In this document: one piece after another, positions 1-7,544 of the stretch
How the letters are laid out: each line of letters starts with the position of its first letter
Numbering within the stretch: position 1 is the first letter of the stretch
DNA from: Aestuariicoccus sp032586235
GTDB lineage: Bacteria; Pseudomonadota; Alphaproteobacteria; Rhodobacterales; Rhodobacteraceae
Assembly: GCF_032586235.1 (NCBI RefSeq)
Contig: NZ_JAWHTD010000047.1
Coordinates: forward strand, 1-27,604
Length of the DNA stretch: 27,604 nt
Direction: 5' to 3'
Made by a program: the position numbers and the translations under genes
Notes under the pieces: generated by a model
Seen by the model: the letters and a program-made list of their open reading frames with translations, nothing else
What the model was told of the DNA's origin: nothing
The model's database searches: none

Positions 1-176
1 AGAGCCGATGAACTTGAAGGCCGCCTTAAAAGTCTGGCGAAAAAAAATCGTCCATGGTTCGGAGCTACTGACTCCGCCAACTAGCAAGATCGAGAAGATT
101 AGGCGCCGGGGGCAACCCCAAGCCCCCAGCAGTCGCACGCCCAAAGGAGAACGGGCGCTTGACCGTCCTACCAGCC

Positions 177-515
177 GATGAAAACCGGTTGAACCAGATC
201 CAGTCATCAAGGCGTCTGGAGCGCGAATGCGGTCGCAACCTGGAACTCATCTGGCTGACGGGGCGATTGAAGCCGGACTTCAAGACAACTGCCGACTTCC
301 GGAAGGACAATGGGCCTGCGATCCGTAAGGTGTGTCAGCAGTTCGTCGCGCTCTGCCGCGACATCAATCTGTTGGACGGGAATTTGGTGGCCATTGATGG
401 CTGCCGGTTCAAGGCGGTGAACGCGAAGGCCAAGAATTACACGCGTGGCAAGCTCCGCCAGAAGCTCGGTGAGATCGACAAAACCATTGAGCGTTTCCTG
501 GGTGAATTGGATTAA
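177..515 (+). pseudogene. IS1182-family transposase fragment
   Basis: This is an internal slice of a DDE transposase of the IS1182 type. The reading frame gives the family's run NQIQSSRRLERE followed by LIWLTGRLKPDFKTTADFRKDNG and later VAIDGCRFKAVNAKAKN, which match the conserved central part of these roughly 450-500 residue enzymes. The N-terminal DUF772-like part is missing upstream of about position 177, and the C-terminal catalytic half is missing because the frame stops right after IERFLGELD. The stop sits at the junction with the neighbouring IS630-like remnant. No terminal inverted repeats are visible, so this is a dead fragment. The family call is from recognised motifs and fairly safe; the exact IS name cannot be given. 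Confidence 0.75.
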
Positions 516-680
516 ACTGAGACATATCCGGCAGACTTGAAGTAGTTCCGGCACTCTGTTGGGTCGTAGAGATCACAGATTGCACCGATGACCTCGAAGA
601 CCTTGGTGAAGATTCGTGCACACAGATGCATGCTGCGAGCCCAGACTCTTTCCATCTCGCGTTGATTGACAAAGGTCAAA
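512..680 (-). pseudogene. IS630-family transposase C-terminal fragment
   Basis: On the minus strand the frame ending at a TAA at 512-514 reads NQREMERVWARSMHLCAR... and finishes with CDLYDPTECRNYFKSAGY, the characteristic tail of IS630/Tc1-mariner-type transposases (consensus like LFTPEECxNYFxxAGY). Only about 55 residues remain; the catalytic DDE domain is absent. The stop codon overlaps the end of the IS1182 fragment on the other strand by a few bases, so two unrelated elements are fused tail to tail. It is therefore an inactive remnant. It is short, so confidence is moderate. Confidence 0.6.
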
Positions 681-757
681 CAATTGCCCTGTCGACTGTG
701 ATTGATTCATTTCTACCCGTCTGAGCAGGTTGTGTTTTGGGGGGACTGCGATGCTTG

Positions 758-946
758 GAAGATCAGCTATCCGTTCAACCGATCACGATCGCCCTCAACA
801 ACATCGTCAATGCCAGCACGGGGGTGAAGGAATATAACGTCGACATGGCCGCCGCGATAATCGCCGCTCTTCCGCCCTTGCTCGTCTATGTCGTGGCCGG
901 AAAATACTTCATCCGCGGGCTTACTGCGGGAGCGGTCAAGGGATAA
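758..946 (+). pseudogene. Sugar ABC transporter permease, C-terminal stub
   Basis: The last ~60 residues of a MalG/UgpE-type inner-membrane permease (binding-protein-dependent transport family). The visible part includes PITIALNNIVNASTGVKEYN, a final transmembrane helix (about AAAIIAALPPLLVYVVAGKY) and the usual family ending FIRGLTAGAVKG. Everything upstream, including the other membrane helices and the EAA loop that contacts the ATPase, is missing; the sequence before about 758 is unrelated and follows the transposase debris. The stop (944-946) is 4 bases before the ATG of the ATPase gene, the normal spacing in such operons, showing the two were once co-transcribed. The upstream half was probably lost by IS-mediated deletion (inference). 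Confidence 0.8.
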
Positions 947-950
947 CCGA

Positions 951-2048
951 ATGGCGCCAATCCTTGAGATTCGAAACCTTTACAAGAGCTTCGGCTCCGT
1001 TGACGTATTGAAAGACATCAATGTCGCGATCGATCCCGGGGATTTCGTCGTGCTCGTCGGCCCCTCAGGGTGCGGCAAGTCAACGCTTCTCAATTGCATC
1101 GCCGGCCTCGAGCCCATCACACGCGGCTCGATCGAGATCGCCGGCGAGGACATGACCGACGTGCCGCCGAGGGACCGCGACATCGCAATGGTATTCCAGT
1201 CCTACGCGCTGTACCCTACGATGAGCGTGGCAAAGAATATCACCTTCGGGATGAGGGTGCGCGGGATCGACCGGGAGACCCGCGAGAAAAAGCTGGCGGA
1301 GGTCGCGCGTCTTCTGAAGATCGAGCGACTGCTTGACCGGCGGCCAAAGCAGTTATCGGGCGGACAGCGACAACGGGTGGCAATGGGCCGGGCGCTGGTG
1401 CGCGAACCCAAGCTTTTTCTTTTCGACGAGCCCTTGTCGAATCTGGATGCCAAACTTCGTGTCGAGATGCGTGCGGAGATCCGCAGGCTTCATCAGAGAC
1501 TTTCCGCGACGATAGTGTATGTGACTCACGATCAGATCGAGGCCATGACACTTGCCTCGAAAATCGCCGTGATGAAGGCTGGGGTGGTACATCAGATTGG
1601 CAACCCCAAGGAAATCTACGATCGGCCCGTGAACATGTTCGTGGCTGATTTCATAGGATCGCCCTCGATGAACCTCTTCCCAGCTCGCGCAACAAGGGTC
1701 GATGGACATACGAGACTTGAAGTTTCGCGATTCGGGGGGGCACCGCTTGTGTTGAAGGATCCAAGGCAGATTGATCTGCCATCCGAAGTCGTTGTCGGAC
1801 TGCGCCCCGAGGATATCGCCGAGGCCAATCTGCGATCAGGACCCTTCGTCCAGACGGGCACCTGCCGAATTGATTTCATCGAGCTGTCCGGCTCCGACAC
1901 CTATGTTCTCACGAAGCTTGGTGGAGTCGATGTCTTCGGGCGCTTCCACACAGGCACACATGTGGAAGAGGGTATGGAAATGGATTTCGCATTCGACCTC
2001 GAGAAGGTCTTGTTCTTTCACCCGGAAACCGAGATGCGGTTAAACTAG
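951..2048 (+). CDS. Sugar ABC transporter ATP-binding protein (UgpC/MalK type)
   Basis: ATPase subunit that would power uptake of a sugar, polyol or glycerol-phosphate-like substrate with two permeases and a binding protein. The 365-residue protein has Walker A GPSGCGKST (37-45), Q-loop around Q83, signature LSGGQ (135-139), Walker B LFLFDEP (155-161), H-loop H193, and a C-terminal TOBE/MalK regulatory region from about 240. The ATG at 951 was chosen over an earlier GTG because MAPILEIRNLYKSF is the family's start and AAGGGA lies 7 bases upstream, overlapping the permease stop. Length is normal and no damage is visible. Its permease partner is reduced to a stub and no binding protein is in the window, so the gene is probably an orphan unless partners lie elsewhere. 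The substrate cannot be told from sequence. Confidence 0.93.
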   Translation: MAPILEIRNLYKSFGSVDVLKDINVAIDPGDFVVLVGPSGCGKSTLLNCIAGLEPITRGSIEIAGEDMTDVPPRDRDIAMVFQSYALYPTMSVAKNITFGMRVRGIDRETREKKLAEVARLLKIERLLDRRPKQLSGGQRQRVAMGRALVREPKLFLFDEPLSNLDAKLRVEMRAEIRRLHQRLSATIVYVTHDQIEAMTLASKIAVMKAGVVHQIGNPKEIYDRPVNMFVADFIGSPSMNLFPARATRVDGHTRLEVSRFGGAPLVLKDPRQIDLPSEVVVGLRPEDIAEANLRSGPFVQTGTCRIDFIELSGSDTYVLTKLGGVDVFGRFHTGTHVEEGMEMDFAFDLEKVLFFHPETEMRLN

Positions 2049-2068
2049 CTGCACCCTTTACGCACTCT

Positions 2069-2428
2069 GTGTATTCAGCCAGCCAATTTAAGGATTATCT
2101 GGCAATGGGCGGATGCACGATCGTTCAGGCCGACGTGGCCCGCGTGGGCGGCATCACTCCCTGGCTCAAGATCGCGCACATGGCCGAGGCTTTCAACGTT
2201 GCGATCTGCCCGCATTTCCTAATGGAACTCCATGTCAGCCTGACCTGCGCGGTGCCCAATGCCCCGATGCTGGAATACATCCCGCAGCTGGACGACATCA
2301 CCACCTCTCGCCTCAACATCCACGATGGTTTTGCGATGGCTCCCTCGGCCCCCGGACTTGGCATCGCTTGGGACTGGGATGCCATCACCGCTCGGGCTTT
2401 GGCAGGCCTTAGCACCACAATCGAGTGA
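2069..2428 (+). pseudogene. Mandelate racemase / muconate lactonizing enzyme family, C-terminal remnant
   Basis: C-terminal third of an enolase-superfamily sugar-acid dehydratase or cycloisomerase. The frame reads SASQFKDYLAMGGCTIVQAD, then VARVGGITPWLKIAHMAE, PHFLMELHVSL and MLEYIPQLD. It keeps the equivalents of the mandelate racemase Asp270 (in QADVARVGG), His297 (in CPHFLME) and Glu317 (in MLEYI), but the capping domain and the three metal-binding acidic residues are gone. The native protein is about 370-400 residues; here ~119 remain and the only in-frame start is a GTG at the break. It begins ~20 bp after the ATPase stop on the same strand, so a deletion probably joined it to the transporter. 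The specific substrate is unknown; a sugar acid fits the transporter context. Confidence 0.78.
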
Positions 2429-2749
2429 TCGAACGCGGAGCTCGCCGAACCTGCAAAAATAGTGTCAACCGTTAAGGATGAGTTGGTTAAGTACAAGCCA
2501 AACGATGGGCATGTGGCTCGAATACAAATGGCTTGGTCCTACACTCATCGGCTCACCTGGCTAAGAAGTACTTGCAGTCAGGTCAGTCGTGGTTCGAAAG
2601 CATCTGTTCTTAGGTCAATCATGGCATGAAGGCTTTCGCACTATTGCCGGAGCCCTTTGTCTTGACCAAATTCACACTTAAGCGCTCGTAGCCCTGCGAA
2701 GCTGCGCGAATGCGTGGAGAGCTAAGATATTATCCATAGATCAGCTTCT
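2429..2749. other. Intergenic stretch without recognisable gene
   Basis: About 320 bases between the enolase-superfamily remnant and the stress-protein gene. Short open frames on both strands show no family I recognise. A weak promoter-like TTGACC near 2663 lies upstream of the stress-protein gene, but no convincing -10 box is seen. The base composition is clearly less GC-rich than the right half of the window. It may be decayed coding sequence. Confidence 0.4.
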
Positions 2750-2766
2750 GGAGTAACAAAATGTAA
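2750..2766 (+). promoter_or_regulatory. Shine-Dalgarno with ATG immediately followed by stop
   Basis: GGAG at 2750-2753 is 7 bases from an ATG at 2761-2763, an ideal start for the universal stress protein. The next codon is TAA (2764-2766), after which the family's N-terminus continues in frame as SRILIATDGSE. The family usually starts like M-Y/F-x-R-I-L-I-A-T-D-G-S, so one base change of a Tyr codon to TAA explains the sequence. The next usable start is TTG at 2776, too far from this Shine-Dalgarno for normal initiation. Confidence 0.7.
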
Positions 2767-2775
2767 AGCCGAATT

Positions 2776-3207
2776 TTGATAGCCACAGATGGTTCTGAAC
2801 TGGCCGGCAAAGCAGTGGAACACGGTCTCCAACTTGCGAAATCCGTTAACGCGACCGTTGTTGTGGTGACTGTGACGGAAGCGTGGTCCGCGTTCGAGAT
2901 GGCAAGCGATATCGAAAGTGGGAAACGTGATGCGGTGGAGGCCTACGAAGAAACCGCCAGGAGCGCAGCTCAGGCCATTCTGGAAGAAGCGGCAGCACAA
3001 TCGGCATCGATTGGCGTTGCCTGCGAAACACGCCACGTCAACGACAAGAAGCCTGCTGAGGGGATCATGGACACAGCGGTTCTTGAGGATTGTAATCTCA
3101 TCGTTATGGCGTCACACGGGCGCCGCGGAGTGCGGAAAATGCTTCTGGGGAGTCAGACTGCCGAGGTCATCGCACTGAGCAAGACACCCGTTCTCGTGCT
3201 GCGTTAA
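2776..3207 (+). CDS. Universal stress protein (UspA family), probably start-damaged
   Basis: Small cytoplasmic single-domain Usp protein, of the type associated with stress or starvation survival and often ATP-binding. The 143-residue frame has the N-terminal beta strand with IATDGSELAGKAVEHGL, a central region with EEAAAQ, and the C-terminal nucleotide-binding signature SHGRRGVRKMLLGSQTAEVI ending in TPVLVLR. In the G-2x-G-9x-G(S/T) motif the first Gly is Ala (MASHG), so ATP binding may be weaker. The annotated start is a TTG; the natural ATG at 2761 has a stop as second codon. Translation might still occur by re-initiation at TTG 10 bases after that stop. The body has no other damage, so the lesion is recent or tolerated. 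It is convergent with the RTX gene across a strong hairpin. Confidence 0.8.
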   Translation: MIATDGSELAGKAVEHGLQLAKSVNATVVVVTVTEAWSAFEMASDIESGKRDAVEAYEETARSAAQAILEEAAAQSASIGVACETRHVNDKKPAEGIMDTAVLEDCNLIVMASHGRRGVRKMLLGSQTAEVIALSKTPVLVLR

Positions 3208-3222
3208 GTCCAATTCGGGCTT

Positions 3223-3260
3223 GTCAGTTTCCCTGCAGCAATGACCGCAGGGAAACTGAC
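3223..3260. terminator. Long perfect hairpin between convergent genes
   Basis: Inverted repeat with a 14-bp perfect stem: GTCAGTTTCCCTGC at 3223-3236 and its complement at 3247-3260, separated by a 10-base loop. It lies 16 bases after the stress-protein stop and 10 bases before the RTX stop, so it can serve both convergent transcripts. No real T-run follows on either side, so termination may be partly Rho-dependent or the hairpin may mainly protect 3' ends. Confidence 0.65.
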
Positions 3261-3269
3261 ATAGACAAG

Positions 3270-4643
3270 TCAGAGGAAGGTGAAATCGTCCACGGTGAGA
3301 TCAGCTGCCGCCACACCCTCGATCAGCACCGTGTGGCCCTGATAGTCGATCAGCGCCCCCGCAGCGGTGTCGGTGATGTTGAGCGCGGCAACCTTGCCAG
3401 CGAGCCCCGAGCCTGGTGCGTTTTCGACAGCCACCATGCGGAAGCTGTCGACACCGTCCTCGAAATCGGTGATCACGTCCGCATCGCCAGCCTTGAAGAC
3501 GTTCCACACGAAGACATCGGCCCCATCGCCGCCGGTCATGGTATCGTCACCGTCGCCGCCGTTGATGGTGTCGTTACCGGTTCCGCCGTCGACGTCGTCG
3601 TCTCGACCGCCGCCAGCGAGGAAGTCATTGCCTCCATCTCCGAATATCACATCATTGGCTTCGCCGCCGCCAACGCTGTCATCGCCCGCACCGGCCGAGA
3701 TCACATCCTGGCCTGAGCCGCCGCCCAGGTCGTCGTTTCCATCGCCGCCCTCGATCCTATCAGCCCCGAACGACCCGCCCATCGTGTCCGACCCTTCGCC
3801 ACCGATCATAGAGTCGTTACCTGGCCCGCCGTTGACCACGTCGTTGCCGTCGCCGCCATCGACCGTGTCGTCGTCCTGGCCGCCACCCATGAAGTCGTTG
3901 CCGGTGCCGCCTTCCATAAAATCATTACCAGGGCCTCCGCCCATCAGGTCGTTTCCGCCACCGCCAATGACCTCGTCATTGCCTGCCCCTGCGCCGATGT
4001 TGTCATCGCCAGCCGCACCGCTCAGCGTGTCATCGCCGTCAATCCCAAAGATACTGTCATTCTCCGTACCGCCGTCCAAAACGTCGTTACCGTCTCCCCC
4101 GATGATCGAGTCATCACCCGAGCCTCCCAACAACGTATCGTCACCACCCTCACCCCGCAGCGTGTCATTTCCATCGAACGCAGAAAATGAATCCGAATAA
4201 TCACTTAAAACAACAGTATCCGCGCCGGAAAAGGCTTGCTCCAAAAGAGCCAGCTCGTCTTCCGAACTGTCTGTCAGCGAAGCTTCGTAGATGGCCACGG
4301 CTGAAAGGCTGACTTCACCAATTGAATACAGGACATTTTCTTCAACACCATCGTCGACCGATTCGCCCAGATACAATGACTCGCCCAGGGCCGATACGAT
4401 CCCCCCAGTTATGCTTCCAGCTCCATCAACCTCAATACCCTCCCCCCAAAAGTAAAGAGCGTAATAATCAGTTCCATCGAATGAATAAAAAACTAGAAAA
4501 TCTTCATGAATTTCGCCAAAATTATCCTCGCTAAAGGTGTTGTCGAAAAACTCAAAACTCAAATAATTTTCAAAATGGAAATTGAGATCCAGATCACTAA
4601 TTATGATCGGAAAATCTGACGTTGATGCGGACGCTGTGGCCAT
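3270..4643 (-). CDS. RTX (hemolysin-type calcium-binding repeat) secreted protein
   Basis: Predicted type I-secreted, calcium-binding extracellular protein of 457 residues. The N-terminal ~150 residues are acidic, with no cleavable signal peptide, and end in the roseobacter-type linker LALLEQAFSGADTVVLSDYS. Then come about 25 consecutive RTX nonapeptides of the form GGxGNDxLx/GGDGDDTMT (roughly residues 155-385). The C-terminus has the family's uncleaved secretion region, ADVFVWN...DADVITDFEDGVDSF, ending in DDFTFL. The ATG at 4643 (MATASAS) was chosen over a GTG at 4688 because TAAGGGA lies 7 bases upstream. No ABC exporter, membrane-fusion or TolC genes are nearby, so it must use a transporter encoded elsewhere. 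No catalytic domain is recognised; a role in adhesion, biofilm or surface layer is a guess. Confidence 0.88.
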   Translation of the reverse strand: MATASASTSDFPIIISDLDLNFHFENYLSFEFFDNTFSEDNFGEIHEDFLVFYSFDGTDYYALYFWGEGIEVDGAGSITGGIVSALGESLYLGESVDDGVEENVLYSIGEVSLSAVAIYEASLTDSSEDELALLEQAFSGADTVVLSDYSDSFSAFDGNDTLRGEGGDDTLLGGSGDDSIIGGDGNDVLDGGTENDSIFGIDGDDTLSGAAGDDNIGAGAGNDEVIGGGGNDLMGGGPGNDFMEGGTGNDFMGGGQDDDTVDGGDGNDVVNGGPGNDSMIGGEGSDTMGGSFGADRIEGGDGNDDLGGGSGQDVISAGAGDDSVGGGEANDVIFGDGGNDFLAGGGRDDDVDGGTGNDTINGGDGDDTMTGGDGADVFVWNVFKAGDADVITDFEDGVDSFRMVAVENAPGSGLAGKVAALNITDTAAGALIDYQGHTVLIEGVAAADLTVDDFTFL

Positions 4644-4666
4644 GCGAGTATCCCTTAGCCCTTGAG

Positions 4667-4680
4667 GTTTATGCATAAAC
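4667..4680. promoter_or_regulatory. Perfect 14-bp palindrome upstream of the RTX gene
   Basis: GTTTATGCATAAAC is a perfect palindrome 24-37 bases before the RTX start codon, just ahead of its Shine-Dalgarno. Its place in the 5' region would suit a repressor or activator site. No known operator consensus is recognised, and a 14-bp AT-rich palindrome can also arise by chance. Confidence 0.35.
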
Positions 4681-4688
4681 TTTGACAC

Positions 4689-5255
4689 GGATCAGCGGTC
4701 GCCTCAACAGATCGATGCGGCTCACGTCTGACGAGGTCGAACAAATCGTGCCCTCCGCGGAGTTCCCCTTCCTGGGGGCAGCTTCCTCTGCGGGCTCTGT
4801 GGTAGGTATGCCAAGGGCGGTGTTAGCAGTCAGAAAGGCGATGTGTGCCTTTGGAATTTTCTCCGCCTGATCAAAGAGCCGCGCGGGCCACCTACCTGAA
4901 CCGTTTCATCATAATCACTTGGCCGAACTGTCGGCAGGTGTCCCTGCAACGGTCTATGTGAACGCAAGCCACGCATGGGCGAGGTGGGCCTGGCCAATAG
5001 CCGCGATCGGTTGGGAGCGCGCCTAGGTGCACCGCCTCAGATATCAGCGGGCTGGCGCGCGGCTACTGCCATTAGACGCGCACAATGTGCAACTCTTGCC
5101 CGCCTGAGTTCAGCGACTTCGCGCGGCCAGGAGCTACAGCTTGTCAGCGAGCATGCCTACGCGCGCAAGTCCGCCCGACCTTGACGCGGGTAGGCCAGCA
5201 ACTGATTGATGGGGGTGCCACCTCTCGGAGGGAAGCGCGGCACCAGAGGAATTTC
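4689..5255. other. Intergenic region without recognisable gene
   Basis: About 570 bases between the divergent RTX and dadA genes. Frames of 60-90 residues exist on the plus strand (for example 4682-4870 and 4975-5184) but have odd composition and match no family I know. A weak inverted repeat GGTGCC/GGCACC (5214-5219 and 5239-5244) lies just before the dadA Shine-Dalgarno. The region must contain the promoters for both divergent genes. Confidence 0.4.
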
Positions 5256-5268
5256 GGGGAGGTAACGG

Positions 5269-6528
5269 ATGAAGATCGTCGTAATGGGCGCCGGCGTGGT
5301 GGGGGTGACTACGGCCTGGTACCTCGTTCAGCAAGGTGCAGAGGTCACCGTAGTTGACCGTCAGCCGGGGCCGGGCCTTGAGACGAGCTATGCCAACGCC
5401 GGCGAGTTGTCCTACGGAATGACCTCGCCGTGGGCGGCTCCGGGCATCCCCATGAAAGCGCTGAAATGGCTGTTCATGAAGCGCCGCCCACTCTTCATCT
5501 GGCCGCTGATCAGTCCGACCATGTGGCTCTGGGGTCTTCAGATGCTGCGAAACTGCAACGAAGAGAGTTACCAGACAAACAAGTCCAGGATGGTTCGGAT
5601 ATCGAGCTATTCCCGCGACTGCTTTCCTGATCTCATTGCCGAGACCGGGATCGAATACGACGGCCGCGCCCAGGGGACCCTGCAACTCTTCCGCACTGAA
5701 AAACAGCTAAAGGCGTCCAAGGCGGATCAGGACATTCTTGCTGCATACGACTCGCCCTTCGAGGTGCTCGACCAGGAAGGGTGCATCGCGGCAGAACCGG
5801 CTCTGGCGCAGGTCAAGGACAAGTTCGTCGGAGGTCTCAGGCTGACTGCGGATCGGACCGGGGATTGCCGGATGTTCACGTTGGCGCTCGCGGAAAAATG
5901 CGCCGGAGCTGGCGTTGAATTTCTCTACGGACAGACAATCCGCCGGATCAATGTCGATGGCGACCGTGTCACTGGTATTGATTGCGAGCCGGCGGGCCGC
6001 ATCACGGCGGACGCCTACGTTTGCGCGATGGGTAGTTTTGCACCCCGCGTTCTGACACCGATCGGAATTCGGCTGCCGATCTATCCGGTCAAAGGGTATT
6101 CAGTGACGATCCCCATCGCGAACGAAGATGCCGCGCCCCGGTCCACGATCATGGACGAAACGCATAAAGTGGCGATCACAAGGCTTGGAGACAGGATACG
6201 CGTGGCCGGGCAGGCCGAGATTGCGGGCTATTCCAACCGTCTCGGCCCGCATGCAACAGATACGGTCCGTTATGTGGTCAATGACCTGTTCCCCGGCGGC
6301 GGGGACCTGGCAAAAGCAGAGGGCTGGACAGGGTTGCGGCCGATGACGCCAGACGGAACGCCAGTGCTGGGCCCCACCCATCTTGCAAACCTTTTTCTCA
6401 ATACCGGGCATGGCACTCTTGGCTGGACGATGTCCGCTGGCTCCGGAAAGGCCGTCGCTGACCTCGTTCTCGGGCGGAAGCCGGAGATTGATTTCGAAGG
6501 GCTTACCGCGGCGCGCTTCGGCAAATGA
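5269..6528 (+). CDS. dadA: D-amino-acid dehydrogenase, DadA family
   Basis: FAD-dependent dehydrogenase that oxidises D-amino acids (classically D-alanine) to keto acids and ammonia, feeding electrons to the respiratory chain at the inner membrane. The 419-residue protein starts with the dinucleotide-binding loop VVMGAGVVGVTTAWYL and the acidic end of beta-2 (VVDRQPG). It has the DadA run TSYANAGELSYGMTSPWAAPG and ends with GLRPMTPDGTPVLG and LNTGHGTLGWTMSAGSGKAV, the family's C-terminal FAD/substrate signature. Length and ends are complete. The ATG has an excellent GGGGAGG (5256-5262), 6 bases away. No alanine racemase or Lrp-type regulator is adjacent; an Old Yellow Enzyme remnant follows. 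Related proteins act on cis-4-hydroxy-D-proline and other D-amino acids, so the substrate is not fixed. Confidence 0.9.
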   Translation: MKIVVMGAGVVGVTTAWYLVQQGAEVTVVDRQPGPGLETSYANAGELSYGMTSPWAAPGIPMKALKWLFMKRRPLFIWPLISPTMWLWGLQMLRNCNEESYQTNKSRMVRISSYSRDCFPDLIAETGIEYDGRAQGTLQLFRTEKQLKASKADQDILAAYDSPFEVLDQEGCIAAEPALAQVKDKFVGGLRLTADRTGDCRMFTLALAEKCAGAGVEFLYGQTIRRINVDGDRVTGIDCEPAGRITADAYVCAMGSFAPRVLTPIGIRLPIYPVKGYSVTIPIANEDAAPRSTIMDETHKVAITRLGDRIRVAGQAEIAGYSNRLGPHATDTVRYVVNDLFPGGGDLAKAEGWTGLRPMTPDGTPVLGPTHLANLFLNTGHGTLGWTMSAGSGKAVADLVLGRKPEIDFEGLTAARFGK

Positions 6529-6603
6529 TGCCGGATTTACTGGTCCGCATAGATCGCCCACAACCATATGCCTCGCACGGGGGTGAGGTGTGCCTATTAG
6601 TAG

Positions 6604-6975
6604 GAAATCGGCGTCGACGTCATGGATTGCTCGTCGAGCGGCATCTCGGGGGCGGCAACGGCCAGTGGCAACAGCAAGCGCCAACCCGGTTTCCAGGTTC
6701 CCTACGCGGAAAGGGTCAGGAAGGAGACTGCCATCAAGACGATGGCTGTCGGACTCATCACGCATCCAGTCCAGACGGAGAAGATCCTCAAGCGCGGGCA
6801 GGCCGACCTCATCGCGATCGCCCGCGAGGCGCTTGTGGATCCGATGTGGGCGCTTCATGCCGCCCGCGAGTTGGGGTACGATACTGATTTTGCCAGTTGG
6901 CCGAAACAGTCGGGCTGGTGGCTTGTCGCCCGGCAGAAGACGTCGGAGTTATATGACCCCGACAGCGCGGGTTGA
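6604..6975 (+). pseudogene. NADH:flavin oxidoreductase (Old Yellow Enzyme, YqjM/NamA-like), C-terminal remnant
   Basis: C-terminal third of an FMN-dependent ene-reductase-type protein. The frame opens with EIGVDVMDCSSSG, matching the family's LGVDxIDCSSGG strand, then PGFQVPYAERVRKETAIKTM, AVGLITHPVQTEKIL, ADLIAIAREALVDPMW and ALHAARELG. The N-terminal two thirds of the TIM barrel are missing: two in-frame stop codons stand directly before the homologous part, and dadA ends 75 bases upstream. The C-terminus is intact to a TGA at 6973-6975. It is therefore a truncated pseudogene; co-localisation with dadA may reflect an old shared catabolic operon. Confidence 0.8.
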
Positions 6976-7249
6976 GCCCAAAAAAGGGTCTGGAACCACC
7001 AATCTTCCTTCTCTACTGCCGACTTAAGTCCCGGACGAAATCGTGACGGATCATCTGACGTGAAAGTGTCAAAGGAACTTGGTTTGAGGCGGGGCAGGGG
7101 GCGATTATCCTCCTTCCAGGGGCGATACGGGAACGGCGACAGCTCGCGCGTCAGCTGGCAAGCGGCAACGGGCGGCGGGAGTCGCAGGCCCCGTTACGGC
7201 ATCTCATAACCAATAGATGACGGTTGCGGCGAGAGCGATGACCGAGAAC
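6976..7249. other. Region between two gene remnants, nothing recognised
   Basis: No coding or RNA feature could be supported here. On the minus strand a short frame at about 7205-7255 reads KALFSVIALAATVIYWL and then stops, resembling the terminal membrane helix of some protein; it overlaps the end of the MarR-like fragment in another frame. It could be the tail of an exopolysaccharide-related membrane protein or coincidence. Confidence 0.3.
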
Positions 7250-7429
7250 AAGGCCTTGGGGCCCGGTCATGCCCCTCAATAAATCGCTTGTCATCCGCGC
7301 CTTGGTCTTTGGACCACGCGGCGTCAGGATGTAGGCGTAACGCAGCTTGTTGTCGGAGGCGCGGAAATTTCGGATCTTGACCCAACCCTCATCCGCCAGC
7401 GCCCTAAGCAGGCAGTCTTTCGTCCCTGG
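7250..7429 (-). pseudogene. EPS-associated MarR-like transcriptional regulator fragment
   Basis: On the minus strand the frame reads CLLRALADEGWVKIRNFRAS, then DNKLRYAYILTPRGPKTKAR and MTSDLL. This matches the second half of the winged helix (recognition helix and wing) of the small 'MarR family EPS-associated' regulators (consensus like LRALxEKGWVKxxNFRxSxNKxxYAYLLTPxG). The N-terminal helices and the C-terminal tail are missing and no start codon is suitable, so it is a fragment of about 55 residues. Such regulators normally sit by exopolysaccharide genes, none of which is present here. Confidence 0.65.
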
Positions 7430-7477
7430 GCAACGTTAACACGCCAATTAAACTAGGCAGCTTGAGTCGCTCGTTTG

Positions 7478-7507
7478 CGAGACAAAAACGAGACAAAAAC
7501 GAGACAA
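7478..7507. repeat. Short tandem repeat, 11-bp unit, next to tRNA
   Basis: Two full copies and one partial copy of CGAGACAAAAA in direct tandem. It begins after the gene-remnant region and ends 37 bases before the tRNA-Pro CCA end. Read with the tRNA it is T-rich (CGTTTTTGTCT), so it may help tRNA transcription end, or it may be a footprint of integrase arm sites. No function is established. Confidence 0.6.
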
Positions 7508-7544
7508 CGGTGAGTGGGGGTGGGTTGTAAGTTTTTGATTTTAT

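Noticed and set aside
1..84. Possible tail of a coding frame at the left edge (ends ATDSAN)
   Set aside because: Only 27 residues, no family recognised, and the region is transposon debris.
3367..4200. Proline/serine-rich plus-strand frame opposite the RTX gene
   Set aside because: Its regular pattern is the complement of the Gly-Asp repeats of the RTX protein.
3600..4200. Repetitive DNA resembling a CRISPR or satellite array
   Set aside because: The periodicity is 27 bp from the nonapeptide repeats of the RTX protein, without conserved repeat and unique spacer structure.
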